Assembly (NCBI GenBank): GCA_026014905.1
Contig: JAOZHK010000043.1
Coordinates: 1 to 8,883, forward strand
Reading direction: 5' to 3'
Length of the DNA stretch: 8,883 nt
DNA from: Candidatus Bathyarchaeota archaeon
GTDB taxonomy: Archaea > Thermoproteota > Bathyarchaeia > RBG-16-48-13 > GCA-020355125
Shown: piece after piece, positions 1-5,851 of the stretch
Numbering within the stretch: position 1 is the stretch's first letter
Layout of the letters: each line of letters opens with the position of its first letter
Notes under the pieces: generated by a model
What the model was told of the DNA's origin: nothing
Databases searched by the model: none
What the model saw: only the letters and a program-made list of their open reading frames with translations
Made by a program: the position numbers and the translations under genes

Positions 1-155
1 GCGCGCGCCGATAAGACAGTATAAAGACGTGGTCTTGGATAGTAGAGATAAGGTTCATCGGTATACATTGTGATCTTGATATCAGATCGATGATGCCGCA
101 GAGTCCGTGCTGCAGTGAGGCCTGAGATACCATTACCTACAATAACCACATGCAT
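1..155 (-). CDS. FAD/NAD(P)-dependent oxidoreductase, N-terminal 51 residues only (runs off the window)
   Basis: Read on the minus strand from ATG at 155, this ORF begins MHVVIVGNGISGLTAARTL, a beta strand followed by the GxGxxG dinucleotide-binding loop (G7-N-G-I-S-G12). That is the N-terminal FAD-binding signature of the pyridine-nucleotide-disulfide oxidoreductase superfamily. A few residues on, a YLYYPRPRLYTVLSA segment resembles the Tyr/Arg/Pro-rich stretch seen in NirB-like and rubredoxin-reductase-like members. The start is well set: GGAGG lies 7 nt upstream (161-167 region), with a TATA-like CATATAGT farther up. The C-terminal part lies left of base 1, so substrate and partner cannot be told. 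Because an AOR operon is nearby, an AorC-like FAD subunit feeding or draining AOR electrons is conceivable, but this is inference; other NAD(P)H:acceptor reductases fit equally well. Confidence 0.85.
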   Translation of the reverse strand, partial: MHVVIVGNGISGLTAARTLRHHRSDIKITMYTDEPYLYYPRPRLYTVLSAR

Positions 156-198
156 TGAAATTCCTCCGGATCTATTAGTTCGCTATTGATTTCCTGCT

Positions 199-206
199 AC
201 TATATG
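199..206 (-). promoter_or_regulatory. Candidate archaeal TATA box for the FAD oxidoreductase gene
   Basis: On the minus strand the sequence reads CATATAGT, centred about 47 nt upstream of the ATG at 155. With transcription starting about 25 nt downstream of a TATA box, this leaves a leader of roughly 20-25 nt that contains the GGAGG ribosome-binding site. Other genes in this window show the same geometry. It suggests the FAD gene has its own promoter rather than depending only on the flavin reductase gene 133 nt upstream. Confidence 0.4.
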
Positions 207-266
207 AAGATACAGGACACATTCCTTTGTGCGAGTCTAAAGTTGGAAAACATAATCTTCAGTTCG

Positions 267-280
267 CTCCGTGCACGGAG
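267..280 (-). repeat. Perfect 14-bp palindrome just after the flavin reductase stop
   Basis: CTCCGTGCACGGAG is a perfect palindrome 8 nt beyond the TAA of the flavin reductase-like gene and upstream of the FAD oxidoreductase promoter. As RNA it would form a short stem with almost no loop. No strong T-run follows, so it is a weak terminator candidate; it could equally be a protein-binding dyad for the downstream gene. Confidence 0.35.
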
Positions 281-288
281 GGATTATT

Positions 289-786
289 TTAGCTCTTGGA
301 GACTCCGAGTACTTCAGCAAAATAGATGGTGTGTTGTTCAGAGATCGGGGCTTTCCGATGGTCTGGAGTGAGAAGCTGATGGGGCGGATGTTGTTTATGA
401 TAGATTCGGCATTCAATATTGACGGGGCATTCCTGAATTGAGGGGGGCGTGACATACTTTGAAGGATAGGGGGTCATAGAAGTAGCAGCCAATTTATCGG
501 TAGCTCGTCCAGATTGTTTGCCGCAATATGCCACAGCGTCAACAAGATCGATTGTCGGTACTGCGATCACGAATTCTTCAACCATATCCAATAATTGGAA
601 CGTGTAGGTCGCGGGGCGAACGGCGATCACTGCTACGGGGCGTTTATAATACGATCTCCCAAGGAGTAGCCATCCAATGGTCATCACATTGGGATTGCCT
701 TGGTGATCACAAGTAACAAGAAGGACTCCAATTTGTTCAGCCATATTTAGGGCCAGATCGAGATAATCATAACCTTGGGTTGTCAT
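289..786 (-). CDS. Flavin reductase-like FMN-binding protein (DIM6/NTAB family)
   Basis: This 165-residue protein has the flavin reductase-like fold signature. A strand is followed by NPNVMTIGWLL (residues 31-41), the loop that in this family contacts FMN. Then come RPVAVIAVRPATYTFQLL (49-66), the FVIAVPT strand (72-78), the C-G-x2-S-G-R-x2-D-K-L segment (88-99) and the PVNIECRI strand (121-128). Members bind FMN non-covalently and either reduce flavin with NAD(P)H or act in electron transfer; the electron donor here is unknown. The length is at the short end for single-domain members (typically 160-200 aa), and the usual C-terminal strand ends abruptly after HTIYFAEVLGVSKS. A modest AAGG lies 10 nt before the ATG. 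It is followed 133 nt later by the FAD oxidoreductase on the same strand, so shared redox chemistry is possible but unproven. Confidence 0.85.
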   Translation of the reverse strand: MTTQGYDYLDLALNMAEQIGVLLVTCDHQGNPNVMTIGWLLLGRSYYKRPVAVIAVRPATYTFQLLDMVEEFVIAVPTIDLVDAVAYCGKQSGRATDKLAATSMTPYPSKYVTPPSIQECPVNIECRIYHKQHPPHQLLTPDHRKAPISEQHTIYFAEVLGVSKS

Positions 787-874
787 TGTCTATTCGCCTT
801 CAAATAGAGACCAGTACATTGTTGCGTGGTTCATACCAGTAGATGGGTTCCGTAGGACTTTAAGAAAGAGTTAG

Positions 875-1225
875 TCATTTTTTGTGGCGTGAAATTCGTG
901 TTTTTTTGGCTTCGCTCCGTCGCCACGCTCGTTTCTTCTTCGCTTTGAAGCGTGTTCGGCTCGGTGGCTCTTCAGAAGTACGATAATGATTAATGGCTTG
1001 ATAAAATTGGGGAAAATTGTTTTTTGTGTGGAGTGTTTGTAAGAGCTCATTTAATTCTTGACGAACTGTTGGCTCAACGTTATTCGTCCAGGCTTCGGAG
1101 TATGCGAGATAGGCTGCATGAAAGCGAAAATCTGAGGGGTTATCAAGTAGTAACATATCAGGTGCTTCAATGGTTTCTACTTCTGCAGTAGATTCCGAGT
1201 CTGGGAGTGGAGATTCTTCTGTCAT
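875..1225 (-). CDS. Uncharacterised 116-aa protein with acidic N-terminus and strongly basic tail
   Basis: I do not recognise this protein. The first 30 residues are acidic (Glu/Asp-rich). The middle (about 35-85) looks helical and carries aromatics, including AAYLAYSEAW and NNFPQFYQAINHY. The last 30 are extremely basic, with KKK, RR and a terminal RHKK. This polarity fits a protein that binds nucleic acid or ribosomes through its tail, but no family motif is visible. I place the start at ATG 1225 rather than GTG 1234, because AGGTGG (1231-1236) sits 5 nt before the ATG and the GTG lies inside that ribosome-binding site. The site overlaps the TAG stop of the preceding zinc-finger gene, leaving only 9 nt between stop and start, so the two are very likely co-transcribed and translationally coupled. 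Confidence 0.7.
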   Translation of the reverse strand: MTEESPLPDSESTAEVETIEAPDMLLLDNPSDFRFHAAYLAYSEAWTNNVEPTVRQELNELLQTLHTKNNFPQFYQAINHYRTSEEPPSRTRFKAKKKRAWRRSEAKKTRISRHKK

Positions 1226-1234
1226 TTTTACCAC

Positions 1235-1423
1235 CTATGGTTCTGGTTGTTGGTCATGTTCGATAGTGTAAACGGTTGGGGTCCAAGCTCCTACCGACTT
1301 TTTCCCGCACATGTGACAGGAGCGTTTTTTGCCTTGGACACAAAACGAGGTTTCATTCGTGTTGATCCATATAACTTTTCCCTCATGTCCACAAGGTAGT
1401 ATATAACGATCACCTTTCTTCAT
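1235..1423 (-). CDS. Small zinc-finger protein, 62 aa
   Basis: This short protein has likely metal ligands at C11-x-H13 (in PCGHEG) and C36-x2-C39 (in SCHMCGKK), with an extra C28. A CxH/CxxC pair of knuckles is a typical small zinc-ribbon arrangement, and the rest is basic and beta-rich. No family name or partner is evident. The ATG at 1423 is supported by GAGG 8 nt upstream and by an AT-rich TATA-like element at 1475-1483. It is the first gene of a minus-strand pair with the 116-aa protein, whose ribosome-binding site overlaps this gene's stop codon. Its 5' end faces the possible 78-aa plus-strand gene across only 27 bp. A regulatory or RNA-associated role is common for such proteins in archaea but is only a guess here. 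Confidence 0.75.
   Translation of the reverse strand: MKKGDRYILPCGHEGKVIWINTNETSFCVQGKKRSCHMCGKKSVGAWTPTVYTIEHDQQPEP
1400..1406 (+). promoter_or_regulatory. Candidate TATA box for the 78-aa plus-strand ORF
   Basis: TATATAA lies inside the 5' part of the minus-strand zinc-finger gene, about 48 nt before the GTG at 1451. The predicted transcription start near 1428 would give a leader of about 22 nt, matching the geometry of other genes in the window. It also overlaps codons of the zinc-finger gene, so the match could be coincidental. Confidence 0.35.
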
Positions 1424-1450
1424 GGGAATTTCCTCGGTGATTGCTGTGTC

Positions 1451-1687
1451 GTGAAGAAGAAGTTGATCATTTTGATATTTATTCTCCTGTTGATAATTAT
1501 GGCTTTTATACCATGGTATATACGCGAGCGCGAATTACTTGTCGTCAGACAAATCACTCTAGGCGTGGGTATGAACTCGTACATAATTAAGGGAGTAGGC
1601 ATATTAAAGGTTGCGTCGGAACCTGCGTGGTCTCACATAATCTCAGTTCTTGTTGAAATAGTGCCAGCAACTGATGTTGAAAGCTAA
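1451..1687 (+). CDS. Possible 78-aa membrane-anchored peptide
   Basis: The ORF opens at GTG with MKKK, followed by an uninterrupted hydrophobic stretch at residues 5-20 and then a charged IRERE segment. That is the layout of a signal anchor with a short external or cytoplasmic tail. GGTGAT (1436-1441), a full match to the archaeal anti-Shine-Dalgarno tail, lies 9 nt upstream, and a TATATAA box is placed correctly before it. Against it, the hydrophobic segment is encoded in AT-rich DNA that also holds the candidate promoter of the divergent zinc-finger gene, and AT-rich promoters often translate to Ile/Leu/Phe by chance. The C-terminal half shows no recognisable domain. I list it as plausible, not certain. 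Confidence 0.42.
   Translation: MKKKLIILIFILLLIIMAFIPWYIRERELLVVRQITLGVGMNSYIIKGVGILKVASEPAWSHIISVLVEIVPATDVES
1475..1483 (-). promoter_or_regulatory. Candidate TATA box for the 62-aa zinc-finger gene
   Basis: On the minus strand this reads AATAAATAT, centred about 55 nt upstream of the ATG at 1423. It would place transcription start near 1453 and leave a leader of about 30 nt with the GAGG site. It lies inside the possible 78-aa ORF on the other strand, so the two promoters would be interleaved head to head. Confidence 0.4.
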
Positions 1688-1745
1688 AGGTAGCTAACTC
1701 ATTCTACGCTTTTCTGTTTAATTTGCCAGCTAGTAATGGGGGAAC

Positions 1746-2036
1746 CTACCCCTCATGCTTTACAAGATGCAGCGCTCTTCGGATATCTTCGGGAGCAATT
1801 ACAGTGAAGTGGCAATTTGGGCATTCCCATCCTCGGAATTTGTATCCTCGCGAATGGGAGAGGAAGGCACGCTCGGTGAGAGTGTCACATATTAAACAGG
1901 TAGGATTGACAAGCCACCTCGGTTTTGCTTTCAAGACTCTCGACCAGTGTTGTGACTCGTTATTCTGTAACTTTTTAAGTGTTCGGGATAAAAGCTCTAG
2001 AATTTTGTGGATCAAAACCCTACTATTTCTTTTCAA
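1746..2036 (-). CDS. C2-C2 zinc-ribbon protein, about 96 aa, start uncertain
   Basis: The C-terminal half carries a clear four-cysteine zinc ribbon, C47-x2-C50 (in PTCLICDTL) and C72-x2-C75 (in WECPNCHFTV), with 21 residues between the knuckles. The N-terminal half is basic and helical (KILELLSRTLKKLQNN), so a nucleic-acid-binding role is reasonable but unproven. The start is weak: the first usable codon is TTG at 2036 with no convincing ribosome-binding site, and the frame stays open upstream without ATG or GTG. A second in-frame TTG lies at residue 8. The gene ends convergently with the possible 78-aa ORF and starts divergently from the LLM oxidoreductase gene. The plus-strand reading of the same stretch lacks motifs and is rejected. 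Confidence 0.65.
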   Translation of the reverse strand: MKRNSRVLIHKILELLSRTLKKLQNNESQHWSRVLKAKPRWLVNPTCLICDTLTERAFLSHSRGYKFRGWECPNCHFTVIAPEDIRRALHLVKHEG

Positions 2037-2085
2037 GAATTTTTCGTGACGAGCTCGTTTTAGACTCTTGACGCTGTGTAGCCAG

Positions 2086-2099
2086 TACGCGCGCGCGTG
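2086..2099. repeat. Alternating CG tract with 12-bp palindrome upstream of the LLM oxidoreductase gene
   Basis: TACGCGCGCGCGTG contains the perfect palindrome ACGCGCGCGCGT (2087-2098). It lies in the divergent region between the zinc-ribbon gene and the LLM oxidoreductase gene. A near-identical tract, TACGCGCGCGTA, occurs at 3261-3272 after the oxidoreductase gene. Such tracts stand out in otherwise GC-balanced DNA. They may be protein-binding sites or Z-DNA-prone elements. Confidence 0.5.
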
Positions 2100-2111
2100 A
2101 ATGAGCGGTAG

Positions 2112-2121
2112 AAAATTATTT
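2112..2121 (+). promoter_or_regulatory. Weak candidate TATA element for the LLM oxidoreductase gene
   Basis: AAAATTATTT is centred about 42 nt upstream of the preferred ATG at 2158. If real, transcription would start near 2142, downstream of the ATG at 2101, which rules out the longer N-terminus. The match to an archaeal TATA consensus is only moderate. Confidence 0.3.
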
Positions 2122-2157
2122 GTGCTCAGATCATTATTATTGAAGTGGGGAAGAGAT

Positions 2158-3129
2158 ATGCACTTGAAATTTGGTTTGTTTATCGATCCATTATTTATTG
2201 CAGCTTCTTATCCAGTATGCGAACAACAGGCATTGGAGGCTGAACGGTTAGGTTTTGACGCAGTCTGGGTCAGCGATCATCTGATGTCGGGGTCAAAGCC
2301 GATCTTGGAGTGTTTTTCAACTCTTGCTGCACTCGCTACAGCTACTACCACTATTCGATTAGGGAGCCTCGTTGCATGTAACTCGTATCGATATCCTTCG
2401 GTCTTAGCAAAGATTGCTGCAACAATTGATCATATTTCTAATGGGCGTTTGGAGTTTGGGTTGGGTGCAGGGTGGAATGATGAAGAGTATCAGGCATATG
2501 GAATTCCGTTTCCGAGTACTAGAACGCGGTTAAATCAGCTTCAGGAAAGCCTCGAGATTATTCTGCAGATGTGGACTAACGAGACTGCATCGTTTCAGGG
2601 GCGGTATTACCAGATCAATAATGCGGTTTGTGAACCCAAACCATTGCAAACGCCTCACCCTCCAATTACAATTGGGGGGAGTGGGGAGCGGCGGACGTTA
2701 CGGCTTGTGGCTAAATACGCGGATCGATCTAACTGGTCAGCGAGTGTTCCTCAATCTGCTCATCTACTCTCGGTTCTGCGTCAGCATTGTGATCGTGAGC
2801 AACGAAACTATGATGAGATTGAAAAATCGTGGTTTGGTCGCGTTTTCCTACACTCTGACCTGGAGGTTCTGCGTAAACAGTTACTGGATATACATTCAAG
2901 TGGACGCCTTTATTTCCGTCCGCCACCTCGATCTTTTGCACGCGAGTCATTTACTGACTGGTTTACAGGCCTCCTATCCCAGCAGTTGGTGGGCACACCG
3001 ATCGACTGTCTTGAGAAAATCCGAGCATATGCTGATCTAGGAATCCGCACCTTTATCGTGAATTTTCTAGATTTTCCACGTCTTGAGACCCTACAGACGT
3101 TCCATGATAATATCATCACACGCATTTGA
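2158..3129 (+). CDS. LLM-class (luciferase-like) oxidoreductase, probably F420-dependent
   Basis: This 323-residue protein has the bacterial luciferase-like TIM-barrel pattern. The first strand is MHLKFGLFID, then come LGFDAVWVSDH (31-41), the TIRLGSLV strand (65-72), the YRYPSVLAKIAATIDHIS helix (77-94), GRLEFGLGAGW (96-106), and a conserved PKPLQTPHPPITIGGSGER run (160-178) typical of the F420-binding branch (LLM class, TIGR03560-like). Members move a hydride between reduced coenzyme F420 (sometimes FMN) and an organic substrate; the substrate cannot be read from sequence. I prefer ATG 2158 over the in-frame ATG 2101. The shorter form begins at the usual first barrel strand and has GGGGA 7 nt upstream, whereas the extra 19 residues match nothing in the family. 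The gene stands alone on the plus strand between minus-strand genes. Confidence 0.88.
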   Translation: MHLKFGLFIDPLFIAASYPVCEQQALEAERLGFDAVWVSDHLMSGSKPILECFSTLAALATATTTIRLGSLVACNSYRYPSVLAKIAATIDHISNGRLEFGLGAGWNDEEYQAYGIPFPSTRTRLNQLQESLEIILQMWTNETASFQGRYYQINNAVCEPKPLQTPHPPITIGGSGERRTLRLVAKYADRSNWSASVPQSAHLLSVLRQHCDREQRNYDEIEKSWFGRVFLHSDLEVLRKQLLDIHSSGRLYFRPPPRSFARESFTDWFTGLLSQQLVGTPIDCLEKIRAYADLGIRTFIVNFLDFPRLETLQTFHDNIITRI

Positions 3130-3260
3130 TACCTGCAGTCCACTGAGTAGCACAGTAGTAACCTGAAATACTTTACGCAAAACGCTACGCTAGTTAGCTA
3201 GGAGCTCATTCCGAATCTTCGCCACAAATCGTGGAGTCAAGTCTCACTCGATGATCGGAT

Positions 3261-3272
3261 TACGCGCGCGTA
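3261..3272. repeat. Second alternating CG palindrome, between convergent genes
   Basis: TACGCGCGCGTA is a perfect 12-bp palindrome in the 169-bp gap between the ends of the LLM oxidoreductase and AOR genes. It shares its first ten bases with the tract at 2086-2099, so the two bracket the LLM gene. No terminal duplications or transposase remnants are visible, which argues against a simple mobile element. Confidence 0.5.
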
Positions 3273-3280
3273 TTTAGCTG

Positions 3281-3296
3281 AAAAAAAGGGAAAAGG
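3281..3296 (-). terminator. Pyrimidine-rich terminator after the AOR gene
   Basis: Immediately after the AOR stop codon (TAA at 3299-3301), the minus strand reads CCTTTTCCCTTTTTTT, ending in seven T. Archaeal RNA polymerase terminates on oligo-T tracts without needing a hairpin, so this is a good intrinsic terminator for the polyferredoxin-AOR operon. Confidence 0.6.
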
Positions 3297-3298
3297 AG

Positions 3299-5149
3299 TT
3301 ATGGCTGGATTTTCGGCAATACACGTTTAACAGCAGATAACTCAAGTTTGTCTAAGGTTTCCTGAGTGGGGATACCATGATCATCCCATCCCATCTCTGC
3401 GAAATAGTTGGCGCGCTGCTCAGCAACGACCGCTTTATCAGTGGTCTGTCCTTGATGGGGACCAGTGGGGAGCGGTTCATAGTATCGTGGAGGATTGTCA
3501 TCATCAAGGGGAGTCCATGTGACGTCAGGTCCTCCAAGTAAGAGAGCGATTCGTTGTAGAGTCACGATTCGGGGACCAAGCTGAGTATACCAGTCCTCTT
3601 TCGTTGTGTCCCAACCAGTAACTGCACGGTGAAATTCCCAGACAAGATCTTCCATTCGAAATGAGCAGAAGGAACAGAGTACCGCGGAATCATAGTAAAC
3701 CATCTGCATATCTGAATACCCGTCAAAGACTCGAGACGTGTGGTCCCCACCTTGAACAGAACAGGCATATCCGATAGGATTCATGTCTAAACCACTCCGA
3801 GTGCCATGCGCACCAATTTCTACACCTTTCACATGGACAGCGTAGGGAAGCACATCAATGCCTTTGAGTTCTGATAGTTTTACTGCGGCACGATAAGTGC
3901 CCTCAGCGAGGATGTCGCCAATGCCTTCTCGATTCACCATTAAATAAGCGAGCTTTTCAAATCCTTGAACGTCACCCCATTGCAAATCGAAGCCTAGATC
4001 TTGTTGGGTCAGAATTCCTCGTTGATACAATTCTGCGGCGAAAGCTAAAGTATTGGGTCCATTAATTCCCGAGAGCCCGAGGTAATCCATGAGGGCAGAG
4101 AGGTAGATGCACGCTCCAGGATCAAAGATACCAAGGTTAGGTCCAAGAAATGCTTGCAACTCATAATCGGGATTATCAGTAATTGCACCTTTATACGGTC
4201 CTGTTTTCACAACAGCAAGTTTTAAGCACGCCGTAATACAATTGAAGTCACTCCAATACCGTTTCACCCAATAGCGATAGTCAAATTTATCGCCACCGAA
4301 CGATCGTTCATCATGGTATTCATCTTGCCAGTTTCTTATTGGCTCAGCGCTTACGCGAGCAGCGACTTCCCAACCTCCATATCCCGTTCCCCATCGACGC
4401 ATTCGATCTCTTGTCACGAGGATTAAGTCTTCAACCTTATCGCGTAATAGTTGCACTGCTTGAGGGCTCCAAACCGTGGGGAATGGTTGAGAGCCTTTCG
4501 CTACGATGGCTTTCAGGTTCTTTGACCCCATCACTGCGCCGTAACCGCCGTATCCAGCTGCATGACTGATCTTTTGCATGACGGCAGCTGTACGTACCCG
4601 GTTTTCGCCTGCTGGGCCACAGTAGATGAATCCAGGTTCTGTGAGTTTACCTGCCGTGGGTATTCGTTTCTCTAAGTCGGCACGGATATCGCGGGTAATA
4701 CGTTTTGTCATCTCAAAGGCTTCAAGTCCCCAGAGATGGCTAGCGTCGCGGATCTCAGCGGTATTATCGGTGACGAGAATGAAGACGGGGCTTGATGCTT
4801 TTCCGCTGACGATCACTCCATCGTATCCTGCACATCGAAGTTCACTGGGAAACTCTCCACTTGTGGTTGAGCCGAGGATGCCGTTGCTTTGAGGGGATTT
4901 ACCGGATACACAGACCCGTGCACCGGGGTAGACCCCTGTTAGAGGGCCTGTGAGGGCAAGGAACAGATTTTCGGGTCCGAGAGGATCTACGGTTTCCCAT
5001 TTGCTGCCTAGTCGATCCCAGAGAATCTGGGTTGCCAGACCGCGGCCCCCAACATAGTTACGGAGCACTGCATCATCGAGGACGAGGTCTTGAATTTTGT
5101 CATGGGTTAAATCGATATCGAGCAGTTTTCCTGCGTATCCCCTGGTCAT
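3299..5149 (-). CDS. Aldehyde:ferredoxin oxidoreductase family tungsten/molybdenum enzyme (large subunit)
   Basis: The 616-residue length matches the AOR family (about 600-620). The N-terminal AOR domain is clear: a start like GYAGKLLDIDLT, then NYVGGRGLAT (31-40), a PGARVCVSGKSP-like run (75-86), CAGYDGVIVSGK (106-117), IYCGPAGEN (175-183), and GYGGYGAVMGSKNLKAIVAK (199-218), which lines the bis-pterin metal cofactor. Family enzymes oxidise aldehydes or related compounds, holding W or Mo in two pyranopterins next to a [4Fe-4S] cluster. The cluster ligands are unusual: the central motif is D301-x2-C304-x3-C308 instead of C-x2-C-x3-C, with a normal C-terminal Cys at 492 (plus C495). The start codon overlaps the polyferredoxin stop (ATGA), so the two are made together, as in WOR5-type or AorAB heteromers. 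The substrate cannot be inferred. Confidence 0.93.
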   Translation of the reverse strand: MTRGYAGKLLDIDLTHDKIQDLVLDDAVLRNYVGGRGLATQILWDRLGSKWETVDPLGPENLFLALTGPLTGVYPGARVCVSGKSPQSNGILGSTTSGEFPSELRCAGYDGVIVSGKASSPVFILVTDNTAEIRDASHLWGLEAFEMTKRITRDIRADLEKRIPTAGKLTEPGFIYCGPAGENRVRTAAVMQKISHAAGYGGYGAVMGSKNLKAIVAKGSQPFPTVWSPQAVQLLRDKVEDLILVTRDRMRRWGTGYGGWEVAARVSAEPIRNWQDEYHDERSFGGDKFDYRYWVKRYWSDFNCITACLKLAVVKTGPYKGAITDNPDYELQAFLGPNLGIFDPGACIYLSALMDYLGLSGINGPNTLAFAAELYQRGILTQQDLGFDLQWGDVQGFEKLAYLMVNREGIGDILAEGTYRAAVKLSELKGIDVLPYAVHVKGVEIGAHGTRSGLDMNPIGYACSVQGGDHTSRVFDGYSDMQMVYYDSAVLCSFCSFRMEDLVWEFHRAVTGWDTTKEDWYTQLGPRIVTLQRIALLLGGPDVTWTPLDDDNPPRYYEPLPTGPHQGQTTDKAVVAEQRANYFAEMGWDDHGIPTQETLDKLELSAVKRVLPKIQP

Positions 5150-5691
5150 TCGATCAGCTCCTCAGCTTTTTCGCCATAGAGATTGATAGCGACATCGCGG
5201 GTAACTTCTTCTGGAGGACGAGCAAACAGTTTGTGAGAGGGTCCTCCAAATCCGGTTTGGGTTTCATGGACCAGCCACAACGCGTCAAAGTTGGCTTTTT
5301 GACATGCTTTGACGCATGCGGGGTCTCCCTCGCATAAATCACAAATGACAGCTTTTTGATCTCCGGGGTGAAGGAAGGGGATTGTGCCCGGACATGCTGT
5401 AATACAACGTCCACAACTGGTACATTTCTCGCGATCGACGGTGACGGCGCTCGTGGAACCATTGACAGAGAGAGCTTCGACGGGGCATGAGTTGACACAG
5501 GGGTAATCGTCGCATTGGGCACAGAGATGAGGAATCTCTACACCCGGAATTAGCATAAAGACCCGTATACGGGAAGCAGCGGGCCAGATCTGTCCTTCAT
5601 GATGAAGAGAACAGGCAATCATGCATCGTCGGCAGCCACTACAACGGAGGTAATCACGAGGAATCCAGGGAAACTCTTTCGTTTCACTCAT
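5146..5691 (-). CDS. Polyferredoxin electron-transfer subunit with four [4Fe-4S] clusters, partner of the AOR
   Basis: Sixteen cysteines fall into the four-cluster pattern of DmsB/HycB/WorS-type subunits: C17-x2-C20-x2-C23-x3-C27; C57-x2-C60-x4-C65-x3-C69; C90-x2-C93-x2-C96-x3-C100; C117-x2-C120-x5-C126-x3-C130. No cysteine is left over, so all four clusters should form. There is no signal peptide or membrane segment, so it is expected to be cytoplasmic. It precedes and overlaps the AOR gene by 4 nt (ATGA), strong evidence that it carries electrons from the AOR active site to a soluble acceptor. The C-terminal 50 residues lack cysteines and may dock to the large subunit. AAGGAG (5706-5711) is the likely ribosome-binding site, but its 14-nt spacing to the ATG is long; no closer in-frame start exists. 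Confidence 0.92.
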   Translation of the reverse strand: MSETKEFPWIPRDYLRCSGCRRCMIACSLHHEGQIWPAASRIRVFMLIPGVEIPHLCAQCDDYPCVNSCPVEALSVNGSTSAVTVDREKCTSCGRCITACPGTIPFLHPGDQKAVICDLCEGDPACVKACQKANFDALWLVHETQTGFGGPSHKLFARPPEEVTRDVAINLYGEKAEELIE

Positions 5692-5736
5692 TATTAGTCT
5701 AACTACTCCTTATCCCTAACAAGTTTCATGACGAAA

Positions 5737-5743
5737 GATAAAG
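5737..5743 (-). promoter_or_regulatory. Weak candidate TATA element for the polyferredoxin-AOR operon
   Basis: On the minus strand this reads CTTTATC, about 49 nt upstream of the polyferredoxin ATG, in the 5692-5880 region between divergent operons. Transcription would begin near 5715, just upstream of the AAGGAG site. The match is short and the region is AT-rich, so confidence is low. Confidence 0.3.
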
Positions 5744-5811
5744 GTTTATGTCGCTAATGTTTGGAGTGTTCATCGGTGTTTGAGGAAGTTCAAGCTGCGA
5801 TGTATGTTTAG

Positions 5812-5825
5812 TTATGTACACATAA
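5812..5825. promoter_or_regulatory. TRP-box-like inverted repeat 1 upstream of the trp operon
   Basis: TTATGTACACATAA has perfect 6-bp arms (TTATGT/ACATAA) around AC and contains TGTACA at 5815-5820. In Methanothermobacter the TrpY repressor recognises TRP boxes with consensus TGTACA in front of the trp operon. The position, just upstream of the candidate TATA box for the trp genes, suits an operator. No trpY-like regulator is in this window. Confidence 0.5.
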
Positions 5826-5828
5826 GAC

Positions 5829-5836
5829 TTAAATAG
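5829..5836 (+). promoter_or_regulatory. Candidate TATA box of the trp operon
   Basis: TTAAATAG is the best archaeal TATA match before the trp genes. It predicts transcription start near 5857, which is 23 nt before the small ORF at 5880 but more than 115 nt before the trpE GTG. Its last three bases overlap the second inverted repeat, so a bound repressor would block TBP. Confidence 0.45.
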
Positions 5837-5851
5837 TACATAGATGTACTA
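5834..5851. promoter_or_regulatory. TRP-box-like inverted repeat 2, overlapping the trp TATA box
   Basis: TAGTACATAGATGTACTA has perfect 8-bp arms (TAGTACAT/ATGTACTA) around AG. Each arm holds the GTAC core shared with repeat 1, and the two dyad centres are 24 bp apart, a little over two helical turns. Paired dyads on the same DNA face beside a TATA box are typical of cooperative repressor binding. Confidence 0.55.

Noticed and set aside
1723..2049. Plus-strand 108-codon ORF over the zinc-ribbon gene
   Set aside because: It has no motif, and it lies opposite a frame with two intact CxxC knuckles, so it is a shadow.
2101..2157. N-terminal extension of the LLM oxidoreductase from ATG 2101
   Set aside because: The 19 extra residues do not fit the family, whose members start at the first barrel strand, and ATG 2158 has a GGGGA ribosome-binding site. 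The upstream ATG directly follows the CG tract and has none.
2086..3272. LLM gene as cargo of a transposon bounded by the CG tracts
   Set aside because: The tracts are simple alternating palindromes; there is no transposase, target duplication or long terminal inverted repeat.
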